NCBI RefSeq assembly: GCF_900110885.1
Contig: NZ_FOFJ01000031.1
Span: 1 to 41,701, forward strand
Source of the DNA: Azotobacter beijerinckii
Lineage (GTDB): Bacteria > Pseudomonadota > Gammaproteobacteria > Pseudomonadales > Pseudomonadaceae
DNA length: 41,701 nucleotides
Reading direction: 5' to 3'
In this document: piece by piece, positions 31,338-39,389 of the stretch
How the letters are laid out: each line of letters opens with the position of its first letter
Position numbering within the stretch: position 1 is the first letter of the stretch
Notes under the pieces: generated by a model
Told to the model about the DNA's origin: nothing
Database searches by the model: none
The model's input: only the letters and a program-made list of their open reading frames with translations
Program-made: the position numbers and the translations under genes

Positions 31338-32198
31338 TCAGGCCTCCCGCTGCACGCTCGGAACGGGACGCTCCGCCGTCAGCACCAGAGCGATGCCGCC
31401 GAGCACGGCCAGGGACGCGAGGCCCAGGCGCAGGGTCAGGGCTTCGCCGAGCAGCAGGGCGCCGGCCAGGGCGGCGAGGATCGGCACGCTGAGCTGGACG
31501 GTCGCCGCCTGCAGGGCGCCGAGGCCGCTCAGGGCGCTGTACCAGACGGCGTAGCCGAGCCCCGAGGTCAGCGCGCCGGAGAGCAGCGCATAGAACAGTC
31601 CCAGCGGGTCCGGCTCGCGCTGCGCCAGCAGGAGCAGGCCGAGCCCCAGGGCCAGGGGAACGGCACGGACGAAGTTGCCGGCGGTGGCGGCCAGCGGATC
31701 GGTGGCGCCGCGGCCGAGCAGCGAATAGACCGCCCAGGCCAGGCCGGCGAGCAGCATCAGCGCGGCGCTGCCCGGTGCCGGCGCGTGGGCCCCCGGCAGC
31801 AGCAGGGTCACCAGCCCGGCGAGGGCGAGCAGCAGGCCGAGGCTCGCCCAGGGGCCGAGGCGCTCGCCGCGCTGCAGGCCGTACAGGACCATGCCGAGCT
31901 GCACCGCGCCGAACAGCAGCAGGGCGCCGACGCCGGCATCCAGCTGCAGGTAGGCGAAGGAGAAGCCGGCGGCGTAGACGAACAGCGCGACGGCGCCGGA
32001 CCAGCTGCCGCCCGCCCGGCCCGGCCCGGAGCCGAGGCGCAGCAGCAGCCAGAGGGTCAGCGCGCCGGCGAGGATGCGCACGCCGGTGAAGCTGGCGGCG
32101 TCGATGGCGGTGTCCCTGAGGGCCAGGCGGCAGAGCAGCGAGTTGCCGGCGAAGGCCAGCATGGCGAGGGCGGTCAGCAGCAGGGTGCGGGCGGTCAT
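31338..32198 (-). CDS. EamA/DMT-family transporter
   Basis: A 286-residue drug/metabolite transporter with about ten transmembrane helices in two repeated EamA halves. The start MTARTLLLTALAMLAFAG is at ATG 32198, and the first half contains AGNSLLCRLALRDTAID. The second half starts near LLAGLAWAVYSLLGRGATDP. Substrate unknown; relatives export amino acids or metabolites such as threonine, homoserine or purines. The open frame extends upstream in the pseudogene region but without similarity. It is convergent with the PHB esterase. Confidence 0.85.
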   Translation of the reverse strand: MTARTLLLTALAMLAFAGNSLLCRLALRDTAIDAASFTGVRILAGALTLWLLLRLGSGPGRAGGSWSGAVALFVYAAGFSFAYLQLDAGVGALLLFGAVQLGMVLYGLQRGERLGPWASLGLLLALAGLVTLLLPGAHAPAPGSAALMLLAGLAWAVYSLLGRGATDPLAATAGNFVRAVPLALGLGLLLLAQREPDPLGLFYALLSGALTSGLGYAVWYSALSGLGALQAATVQLSVPILAALAGALLLGEALTLRLGLASLAVLGGIALVLTAERPVPSVQREA

Positions 32199-32278
32199 GG
32201 GGTCGTCTCTGTGTAGAGTCCGAAGGATTGCCCGGAGTCTAGCGGCTGTCGCCCGTGGCCATCCCCACCCCCTTCGGG

Positions 32279-32643
32279 TCAGGACGCCGGTTCGGAAATC
32301 TCGATCAGGTTGAGGTCCGGGTCGCGCAGATAGATCGAGCGGATCGGCCCGGTCGCCCCGGTGCGCATCACCGGTCCCTCGACGACCGGCCAGTTCATCC
32401 GCTGCAGGTGGGCGATCACCGCCTCCAGCGGCTGGCTGGCGATGAAGCACAGGTCCACACCGGCAGGTGCGCCTTGGGTTCGAACTCGCGGCCGCGCACG
32501 TGCAGGTTGATCTTCTGGCTGCCGAAGCGGAAGGCCACCCGGCCGTTGCCGAAGGTTTCCAGGTGCATGCCGAGTACCTGCGTATACGTGGTGGCCTGCG
32601 GATCGGTGGCGGTCAGTACTAAGTGGTCCAGGTGGTCGATCAT
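32279..32643 (-). pseudogene. VOC-family (glyoxalase-like) protein, frameshifted
   Basis: The start reads MIDHLDHLVLTATDPQAT and continues QVLGMHLETFGNGRVAFRFG, then QKINLHVRGREFEPKA. The frame then breaks at about 32455-32470. In another frame VDLCFIASQPLEAVIAHLQR, GPVMRTGATGPIRSIYLRDP and NLIEISEPAS complete the domain and end in TGA at 32279-32281. Both halves belong to one vicinal-oxygen-chelate protein of about 120 residues. The first half also looks two residues short near TTYTQVL. A sequencing error cannot be excluded. It is divergent from the LysR gene at 32734. Confidence 0.85.
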
Positions 32644-32733
32644 CGGCGTCTCCTGGGGCGTGGCGCCCGGCTTAATCCTTGCCGGGGGCGGCGGATTTGG
32701 CAAGCATGGGGGCCGTCCCGCCCGGAGTCCGCC

Positions 32734-33657
32734 ATGTCCCTGCCCGATCTGAACCTGCTGGTTGCCCTCAACGTCCTGCTCGAAGAAGGCAGCGTGGTGG
32801 CGGCGGCGCGGCGCATGCACCTCAGCGCGCCGGCGATGAGCCGCACCCTGGGGCGCATCCGCGAGGCGGTGGGCGATCCGATCATGGTCCGCGCCGGCCG
32901 CAACCTGGTGCCGACGCCGCGCGCCCTGGAGCTGCAGGAGCAGGTGCGCCAGCTGGTCGAGCAGGCCACCCGACTGTTCCACAGCGGCGAGCATTTCGAC
33001 CTGGCCGGCCTGGAGCGCTGCTTCACCCTGCGCGCCAACAACGTGCTGGTCGGCGACATGGCCGCCCGGCTGCTGCAGGAACTCGGCCGCGAGGCGCCGC
33101 GCTGCACATTGCGCTTCGTTCCCGAGGTCGAGCACGACGACGCGGCGCTGCGCCGCAACCGCATCGACCTGTTCATCGGCGCGCTGCCGGGGCTGGAGCC
33201 CGAGGCGAAGACCCAGCGGCTGTTCTCGACCCGCTTCGTCGGCCTGGCGCGGCGCGACCATCCGCTGTTCGACGGCGAGATCAGCCCCGAGCGCTTCGCC
33301 GCCTACCCGCAGGTCAGCGTGTCGCGGCGCGGCCGCGCCTGCGGGCCGATCGACGAGGAACTGGAAAAGCTCGGCCTGCAGCGCGACGTGCGGCTGGTCA
33401 CCCCGTCCTTCCACGGCACCATCTTCTGCCTGCTGGAGTCCGACCTGCTGCTGCCGATCCCCGAGCATGCGCTGTGGCGCCTCGAGCGCCTGGGCCTGGG
33501 GCTGCGCCAGTTCGCCATTCCGCTGCCGCTGAAACCCTTCGAGGTGATCCAGGCCTGGCATCCGCGCTTCGACAACGACGTCGCCCACCGCTGGCTACGC
33601 CGCACGGTCGCCCAGGTCTGCCTGGATCTGTGCGCCAGCTCCGCCCCGCTCGTCTGA
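32734..33657 (+). CDS. LysR-family transcriptional regulator
   Basis: A 307-residue LTTR. The N-terminal helix-turn-helix is at about 4-62 (LNLLVALNVLLEEGSVVAAA, then MHLSAPAMSRTLGRIREAVG), followed by a NodD/SyrM-type effector domain. The start MSLPDLNLL at ATG 32734 has GGAG eight bases upstream. Its divergent neighbour is the frameshifted VOC gene, the likely former target. No target operator was identified with confidence; the 90-base intergenic stretch is short. The regulated pathway is unknown. Confidence 0.88.
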   Translation: MSLPDLNLLVALNVLLEEGSVVAAARRMHLSAPAMSRTLGRIREAVGDPIMVRAGRNLVPTPRALELQEQVRQLVEQATRLFHSGEHFDLAGLERCFTLRANNVLVGDMAARLLQELGREAPRCTLRFVPEVEHDDAALRRNRIDLFIGALPGLEPEAKTQRLFSTRFVGLARRDHPLFDGEISPERFAAYPQVSVSRRGRACGPIDEELEKLGLQRDVRLVTPSFHGTIFCLLESDLLLPIPEHALWRLERLGLGLRQFAIPLPLKPFEVIQAWHPRFDNDVAHRWLRRTVAQVCLDLCASSAPLV

Positions 33658-33693
33658 GCGCGGGACGCCGCCTCCGACGCCCCGACCCGTTTT

Positions 33694-33808
33694 GATGGCT
33701 CCCACGCTCCTGCGCTCCTGCGTGGGAGCCCTGGGCCGGACGCTCCGGCCCCCCGGGAGCGCCGAAGCGTCCCCTGCAACGTGCCCACGCAGGAGCGTGG
33801 GCACGTTC
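33694..33808. repeat. REP-like palindromic repeat, copy 2
   Basis: Longer form (115 bases) of the element at 15830-15908. It starts GATGGCTCCCACGCTCCTGC and ends GCAGGAGCGTGGGCAC plus GTTC, so its ends are inverted copies. An inner stretch with GCTCCTGCGTGGGAGC and CCGGACGCTCCGG palindromes is absent from copy 1. It lies between the LysR gene and the efflux operon. Confidence 0.8.
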
Positions 33809-33839
33809 ATCCCCGTCGTTGAGGGCTGCATCGATCAGT

Positions 33840-33988
33840 GCGCCAGACGCAATCGTCAGTTCTGTTTATTTCAATTTTCGCAACATAGACGAGCCCCTAG
33901 AATTCGCGCAATCCAATGATTCACCGGGGGTTTCGTCTGACCTCGCCGAGCCGGCGAGCAGCGCGGGCGCCCGCTCAGGAGGTACGAG
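33840..33988 (+). promoter_or_regulatory. AT-rich upstream region of the efflux operon
   Basis: The stretch 33860-33905 (TTCTGTTTATTTCAATTTTC, then GCAACATAGACG) is markedly AT-rich against its surroundings. It lies about 90 bases before the MFS start and is the probable promoter zone. No specific -35/-10 pair or LysR operator could be fixed. Confidence 0.35.
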
Positions 33989-35548
33989 ATGGCTGCTCCC
34001 GCTGCGGCATCGAACACCCTGGACCTGCGCCTGACCATCGGGCTGGTCGGCGTGCTGATCGCCTCGTTCACCGCCGGACTCAACGAATACGTGACGGCGA
34101 ACGCCCTGATGGACATCAAGGGTGCCCTGTCCATCGGTTACGACGAAGGCACCTGGCTGACCGTGCTGTATGCGGCCGCCGGGGTGATCGGCATGGCCTT
34201 CGCGCCGTGGTGCTCGTATACCTTCTCGATCCGCCGCTTCACGATGTTCGCCATCGTCGCCTTCGCCTTTCTCGGCTGGCTCTGCCCCTTTGCGCCCAAC
34301 CTGGAAAGCCTGTACGCGCTGCGCATCCTGCAGGGCCTGATGGGCGGCTGCATACCGCCGATGCTGATGACCGTGGCGCTGCGCTTTCTGCCGCTGGACG
34401 TTCGCCTCTACGGGCTGGGCGCCTATGCGCTGACCGCCACCTTCACGCCGAACCTCGCCTTGCCGCTGGCGGCCCTGTGGACCGAGTACGCCGGTTGGGA
34501 ATGGGCCTTCTGGCAGGCCATCCCCCTGTGCCTGATCTGCTGTAGCGCGGTCGGCTACGGCCTGCCGCAGGACCCGCTGCACCTGGAGCGCTTCCGGACG
34601 TTCGATACGGTCGGCTTGCTGACGGGAGTGCCGGCACTCGCCGCCCTGGTCGTCGGGCTGCTGCAGGGGGACAAGTACGACTGGTTCGAGTCGCCCCTGA
34701 TCGGCACCCTGCTGATCGGTGGCGGCGGCCTGCTGGTGGCCTTCCTCCTCAACGAATGGACCCATCCGGCGCCGTTCTTCCGCCTGGACCTTCTCAAGCG
34801 GCGCAACTTCACCTTCGGGCTGATCGCCCTGGTCTGCATCCTGGTGATGATGAGCGTGATCATCGGCCTTCCGAACAGGTATTTGGCCGAGCTGCACGAG
34901 TATCGCCCGTTGCAGAGCGCTCCGCTGACCCTGCTGGTCGCCCTGCCGCAGCTGCTGGCGCTGGTCCTGGTGGCCGCACTGTGCAACAGCCCGCGGATCG
35001 ACTGCCGCTGGGTGCTGGTGGCTGGCGCACTGTGCTGCGCAGCGTCCTGCCTGGGCTTCAGTTTCGTCACCGGCGAGTGGACGCGGGAGAACTTCTACCT
35101 GCTGATGGCACTGCAGATCGTCGGCCAGCCGATGGCGATCATTCCGATCCTGATGCTGGCGACCAGCGCCGTGACGCCGGCCGAGGGGGTGTTCGCCTCG
35201 TCCTGGTTCAACACCACGCGGGCGCTGTCGTCGGTGCTGGGAACCGCCCTGGTCAACCTCCTGCTCACCGAGCGCGGACGCTTCCATTCCGATGTGCTGG
35301 TGGGGCAGTTGGGCGACTCCATGCAAGTGCTGGAGGCGCACCTGAGCCAACTGCAGGCAACCCTGCCGAACCTCGGCAGGAGCGAGTTGCTCGAGGTGGT
35401 GTCGCGCCAGCTGCAGGAGCAAGTGACGGTGCTCACCGTAGCGGACATCTTCCTGGCTGCCAGCAGTCTGGCGCTGCTGGTGCTGGCGCTGACCTCGATT
35501 CTTCCCTTGCGCATCCATCCGCCGCGCTCCGCTGCCCCCGCTTCGTAA
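33989..35548 (+). CDS. MFS multidrug efflux transporter, DHA2 (EmrB) type
   Basis: A 519-residue drug:H+ antiporter with about 14 transmembrane helices. It starts MAAPAAASNTLDLRLTIGLV after a strong AGGAGG ribosome site. The DHA2 motif-C-like region and the block LRILQGLMGGCIPPMLMTVA are visible. Its place before a HlyD adaptor and an outer membrane lipoprotein shows it is the inner-membrane pump of a tripartite system that exports compounds straight out of the cell. The substrate is unknown. The stop is 12 bases before the adaptor start. Confidence 0.92.
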   Translation: MAAPAAASNTLDLRLTIGLVGVLIASFTAGLNEYVTANALMDIKGALSIGYDEGTWLTVLYAAAGVIGMAFAPWCSYTFSIRRFTMFAIVAFAFLGWLCPFAPNLESLYALRILQGLMGGCIPPMLMTVALRFLPLDVRLYGLGAYALTATFTPNLALPLAALWTEYAGWEWAFWQAIPLCLICCSAVGYGLPQDPLHLERFRTFDTVGLLTGVPALAALVVGLLQGDKYDWFESPLIGTLLIGGGGLLVAFLLNEWTHPAPFFRLDLLKRRNFTFGLIALVCILVMMSVIIGLPNRYLAELHEYRPLQSAPLTLLVALPQLLALVLVAALCNSPRIDCRWVLVAGALCCAASCLGFSFVTGEWTRENFYLLMALQIVGQPMAIIPILMLATSAVTPAEGVFASSWFNTTRALSSVLGTALVNLLLTERGRFHSDVLVGQLGDSMQVLEAHLSQLQATLPNLGRSELLEVVSRQLQEQVTVLTVADIFLAASSLALLVLALTSILPLRIHPPRSAAPAS

Positions 35549-35560
35549 CGAGGTACTGCC

Positions 35561-36631
35561 ATGTCGCTTCAAATTTCGCGCCGGACCTCCCTGGCGCTGG
35601 TCGCCGTCCTGGCGATTGCCCTGCTCGGCTACCTGGGCTTCCGCCTGCTGCGCCCGACCGACCGGCAGAGCACCGACAACGCCTATGTGCGCGCCGACTT
35701 CACCCTGGTCGCGCCCAAGGTCTCGGGGCAGATCGTCGAACTCCTGGTGGAGGACAACCAGATCGTCCGCAAGGGCCAGCCGCTGGTGCGCATCGACCCG
35801 CGCGACTACCAGGCCGCCGAGGCCGCGGCCGCGGCCGCGGTGCTCGCCGCCCGCGCCCAGTTGCAGCGGCTGGCGGCCGACCTCGAACAGCAGCAGTCGC
35901 GGATCGCCGCAGCGCAGGCCCAGGTCGCGGCCGACCGGGCCGAGCACACCTTCGCCCGCCAGGAGCTGACCCGCCACGAGAACCTCGCGCGCGAGGGCGC
36001 CGGCAGTCTGCAGCTGGCCCAGCAGGCGCGCTCGCGGATCGGCACCAGCCAGGCCCGGCTCGACCGGGCCGAGGCGACGCTGGCCACCGCGCAGAAACAG
36101 GTGGCGGTGCTGCAGGCCGGGCGCGACGAAGCGCAGGGCAACCTGCAGCGCCGGGAAGCCGAACTCGAGCAGGCCCGGCTCCGGCTGTCCTATACCGAGA
36201 TCCTCGCGCCGCTCGACGGCATGGTCGGCCAGCGCGCGGTGCGGGTCGGCGCCTACGTCAAGCCGGGCCAGGCGCTGCTCGCCGTGGTGCCGCTGCAGAG
36301 CGCCTACGTGGTGGCCAACTTCCGGGAAACCCAGCTGACCCAGGTGGCGGCCGGGCAGCCGGTCAGCGTGCGGGTCGACACCTTTCCCGATGCCGAGCTG
36401 CGCGGTCACGTGGACAGCGTGGCGCCGGCCAGCGGCCTGAGCTTCGCGCCGATCGCGCCGAGCAACGCCACCGGCAACTTCACCAAGATCGTCCAGCGCA
36501 TCCCGGTGAAGATCCTCCTCGAACCCGGCCAGCCGCTGCTGGAGAAGCTGCGGGTCGGCATGTCGGTGGTCGCCACCATCGACACCCGGACCGGCACGAC
36601 GCCCGCGGGCGGCCAGGGGCTGCGGCCATGA
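35561..36631 (+). CDS. HlyD/EmrA-type periplasmic adaptor subunit
   Basis: A 356-residue membrane fusion protein. One N-terminal transmembrane anchor lies at about 9-29 (TSLALVAVLAIALLGYLGFR). The biotinyl-lipoyl halves are DNAYVRADFTLVAPKVSGQI and LSYTEILAPLDGMVGQRAV, with a long alpha-hairpin coiled coil between them (about 80-205, Ala/Gln/Arg-rich). The beta-barrel follows at QSAYVVANFRETQL. It bridges the DHA2 pump and the outer-membrane lipoprotein. The stop overlaps the next gene by four bases (ATGA). Confidence 0.92.
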   Translation: MSLQISRRTSLALVAVLAIALLGYLGFRLLRPTDRQSTDNAYVRADFTLVAPKVSGQIVELLVEDNQIVRKGQPLVRIDPRDYQAAEAAAAAAVLAARAQLQRLAADLEQQQSRIAAAQAQVAADRAEHTFARQELTRHENLAREGAGSLQLAQQARSRIGTSQARLDRAEATLATAQKQVAVLQAGRDEAQGNLQRREAELEQARLRLSYTEILAPLDGMVGQRAVRVGAYVKPGQALLAVVPLQSAYVVANFRETQLTQVAAGQPVSVRVDTFPDAELRGHVDSVAPASGLSFAPIAPSNATGNFTKIVQRIPVKILLEPGQPLLEKLRVGMSVVATIDTRTGTTPAGGQGLRP

Positions 36632-38052
36632 AGGCCCTGCCCGCCCTGCTGCTCTCCGGGCTGGCGCTCACCGGCTGCACGGTGCTCGGCCCGGACTTTT
36701 CCGCACCGCCCGGGGAGGCCACGGCCGACTGGAGCGAGGCGCCGGAGCGCTCGGTCTACCGCCGGACGACCCCGCAGCCCCTCGATCCCCAGTGGTGGAA
36801 CCTGTTCGACGACCCGCAGCTGTCGGCGCTGCAGGCACGGGTCGTCGCGCAGAACCTCGACCTGCTGAGCGCCGGCACCCGCCTGCAGCAGAGCCGGGCG
36901 CTGCGCCGGATCGCCGGCGGCGAAGCCCTGCCGACGCTGGACGCCAACGGCTTCGCGCTGCACCAGCGCAACTCCAACTCGGGGCGGGTCGACTATTCGG
37001 GCCGGGAAGGCAAGCAGGACTTCAACCATTCGCGGGCGACCCTGGACGCCTCCTGGGAGCCCGACCTGTGGGGGCGGATCAGCCGGCACATCGAGGAAGC
37101 CGACGCCCTGCTCGAGGCCAGCGAGGAAACCCGCCGTGACGTGTTGGTGCTGGTGCTGGCCGAGACGGCGCACCATTACATCCGGCTGCGCGGCGAGCAG
37201 GCCAACGAGGCGCTGATCCGCAAGAACCAGGAGATCGCCCGGCGCCATCTCGAGCTGACCCGCATCCGCCTGGCCAACGGCATGGCGACCAACCTGGAGA
37301 TCGCCCAGGCCGCGGGCCAGCTCGCCACCATCGAGGCGCACCTGCCGGCCAGCCTTGAAGAGCAGGCGCGCCTGATCAACGCCCTGAGCTTCCTGGTCGG
37401 CGGCATGCCCGATGCGCTGCGCGCCGAGCTGCAGCCGGTGCGCGGCATTCCGGTGCCGCCGCAGGCGGTGCCGATCGGCCTGCCCGCGGAGCTGGCCCGC
37501 CGCCGGCCGGACATCCGCGAGGCCGAGGCCCGCCTGCACGCCGCCACCGCCGGCATCGGCGCGGCACAGGCCGACTTCTACCCGCAGATCACCCTGACCG
37601 GCAGCTTCGGCTTCGAGTCGTCGCAGTTCGTCCCCTTCGAGTGGACCAACCACCTGTTCGCCATCGGCCCCAGCCTCTACCTGCCGATCTTCGAGGGCGG
37701 GCGCCTGAAGGGCCGGCTGGCGCTGCGCGAGGCCCGGCAGCAGGAGGCCGCCATCGCCTACCGGCGCACGGTGCTCAAGGCCTGGCACGAGGTCGACGAC
37801 GCCCTGAGCGCCTACGGCGCCAGCCAGCAGCGCCAGCTCAAGCTGGTCGAGGCGGTCGGGCAGAACGAAACGGCGCTGGGCAACGCCCGCCAGCAGTACC
37901 TGGCCGGCGCCGTGGACTTTCTCAACGTGCTCAATGCGCAGCGCGACCTGCTGGCCACCGAGGAGCAGCGGATTCGCAGCGACGAGGCGGTGTCGATCAG
38001 TCTGGTGGCGCTCTACAAGGCGCTGGGCGGCGGCTGGGAGGGCACCCTGTAG
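36628..38052 (+). CDS. NodT-family outer membrane efflux lipoprotein
   Basis: A 474-residue TolC-like outer membrane channel. It has a lipoprotein signal with lipobox LALTGC, acylated at C17. Two OEP repeats follow, each with coiled coils, and the characteristic PAELARRRPDIREAEARLHA and AQADFYPQITLTGSFGFESS blocks are present. It begins at ATG 36628 inside the end of the adaptor gene. With the two upstream genes it completes an MFS-type tripartite efflux pump. The stop is 16 bases before the convergent LysR stop. Confidence 0.93.
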   Translation: MKALPALLLSGLALTGCTVLGPDFSAPPGEATADWSEAPERSVYRRTTPQPLDPQWWNLFDDPQLSALQARVVAQNLDLLSAGTRLQQSRALRRIAGGEALPTLDANGFALHQRNSNSGRVDYSGREGKQDFNHSRATLDASWEPDLWGRISRHIEEADALLEASEETRRDVLVLVLAETAHHYIRLRGEQANEALIRKNQEIARRHLELTRIRLANGMATNLEIAQAAGQLATIEAHLPASLEEQARLINALSFLVGGMPDALRAELQPVRGIPVPPQAVPIGLPAELARRRPDIREAEARLHAATAGIGAAQADFYPQITLTGSFGFESSQFVPFEWTNHLFAIGPSLYLPIFEGGRLKGRLALREARQQEAAIAYRRTVLKAWHEVDDALSAYGASQQRQLKLVEAVGQNETALGNARQQYLAGAVDFLNVLNAQRDLLATEEQRIRSDEAVSISLVALYKALGGGWEGTL

Positions 38053-38068
38053 GCGCCCGGCAAAAGCC

Positions 38069-38971
38069 TCAGGCCTCTTCGCGCAGGAGGAACCGCCACA
38101 GCTCGCGCGCCTCGGGCAGCAACGCCTCTTCCGACTTCACGCCGATCCACAGGGTGCGGCTGGCCCAGTCGTCGGTCAGCGGGATGGCGCGCAGGCCGTC
38201 CGCCAGGCGCTCGTCGCGCACCGCCGCCTCGGGCACTACGCCGATCCCCAGCCCGGCCTCGACCATCCGGCTGATCGCGTCGAAGCTGCCCACCTGCATG
38301 CGCAGGCGGAGGATGCGCTGCGCGGTCACCGCGGAGTCGATCAGCAGCCGCAGCAAGGAGGTGCCGTGGGCGAGGCCGATGTGGTCGTAGGCCAGGGTGT
38401 CGACGAAGGCGATCCTGCCGAACTTGGCCAGCGGGTGGCCGACCGGCACCAGCAGGACCAGCCGGCTCTGCCGGTAGGGCCGCAGCTCCAGGGTCGGCGC
38501 CGGCACGTTGTCGGCGAGCACCCCGATATCGATCCGCCCGCTGTCCAGCGCCGCGACGATCTCCTCGCTCAGCCGCTCCTCCAGGTTGATGCGTACCTGC
38601 GGCCGCTCGGCGAGGAAGGCGGCCAGGTCGCGCGGCAGGAACTGCAGCACCGCCGAGGTGTTGGCCCACAGCCGCAGATGGCCGCGCACGCCCACGGCGA
38701 ACTCGCCGATGTCGGCAGCCATGCGGTTGACGTCGTCGAGAATGGTGCGGGCGTGCTCCAGGAGTTCCCGGCCGGCCGGGGTCAGCTCGAGCCCGCGCGG
38801 CTGGCGGACGAACAGCGGGCAGTCGATGGTCTTTTCCAGATCGCAGATCCGCTTGCTCACCGCCGACAGGGTGAGGTGGGCGCGCTCGGCCGCCCGGGTC
38901 AGGCTGCCCAGCTCGGCAGCCAGCAGAAACACCCGCAGCGACTGCAGATCGAAATGGAGGGGGTTGGTCAT
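38069..38971 (-). CDS. LysR-family transcriptional regulator
   Basis: A 300-residue LTTR with an N-terminal helix-turn-helix at about 7-65 (FDLQSLRVFLLAAELGSLTR, then RAHLTLSAVSKRICDLEK). The effector domain starts RGHLRLWANTSAVLQFLP. It is convergent with the efflux operon and divergent from the oligoalginate lyase gene, so either could be a target. Position only 418 bases from the lyase start makes that the more typical LTTR arrangement, but this is inference. Confidence 0.88.
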   Translation of the reverse strand: MTNPLHFDLQSLRVFLLAAELGSLTRAAERAHLTLSAVSKRICDLEKTIDCPLFVRQPRGLELTPAGRELLEHARTILDDVNRMAADIGEFAVGVRGHLRLWANTSAVLQFLPRDLAAFLAERPQVRINLEERLSEEIVAALDSGRIDIGVLADNVPAPTLELRPYRQSRLVLLVPVGHPLAKFGRIAFVDTLAYDHIGLAHGTSLLRLLIDSAVTAQRILRLRMQVGSFDAISRMVEAGLGIGVVPEAAVRDERLADGLRAIPLTDDWASRTLWIGVKSEEALLPEARELWRFLLREEA

Positions 38972-39389
38972 GACTGCTGGAAGCTCCCGAAGGCTGTAGA
39001 ACCGAACATACCCCGAACGCCGCGCGGAATCTCATCCCGCGGCGCCCTGGCGATGGCCGGCATGCCGACGAAATCGTCGGCGGCAGCGGAATCGGGAGCG
39101 GCACGCGGGACAGCCGGGGGCGCGGCGGTCGGGGTGGGCACTTTACGGTGCGGCATGATGGCACACCAGCGGAGAAAACGGACCCGGGATTCCCGTCCTT
39201 GACGGCACGAACGTCCCATAGCGAGGCAGCGAGGTCGAATTGCCGGCGGATGGACCGTCCCGCCGGATACGCCGGCAAGGGAACCCGATGCCTCGTGGCC
39301 CTCTAAGGCAAAGGCCGCCCCGACGGCCGTCACGCCAGCCGGCCCGAACCGACACCGGCTGAACCACCCGACATGAAGGAAGACCGCCG
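38972..39389. other. intergenic region between divergent LysR and alginate lyase genes
   Basis: 418 bases with no gene seen. A 7-base inverted repeat CCGACGA/TCGTCGG with a two-base centre lies at 39065-39080. A second weaker symmetry (GCCGGCGG and CCGCCGG-type arms) is near 39240-39290. Both could be operators, but GC-rich DNA often gives such symmetry by chance. A GGAAG ribosome site precedes the lyase ATG. Confidence 0.4.

Noticed and set aside
33866..36409. 847-codon open frame on the minus strand, antisense to the MFS and adaptor genes
   Set aside because: It lies opposite well-conserved plus-strand genes with clear ribosome sites. Its translation is rich in His, Gln, Arg and Gly in low-complexity fashion, typical of antisense frames in GC-rich DNA.
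34756..38052. A 1098-residue reading ending in the NodT lipoprotein
   Set aside because: The first 624 codons are the pump and adaptor genes out of frame. The lipoprotein signal at ATG 36628 shows the true start.
39065..39080. CCGACGA/TCGTCGG palindrome as a defined LysR operator
   Set aside because: Its position is plausible, but seven-base symmetry is frequent in GC-rich DNA and it does not match the T-N11-A pattern, so it is only noted under the intergenic region.
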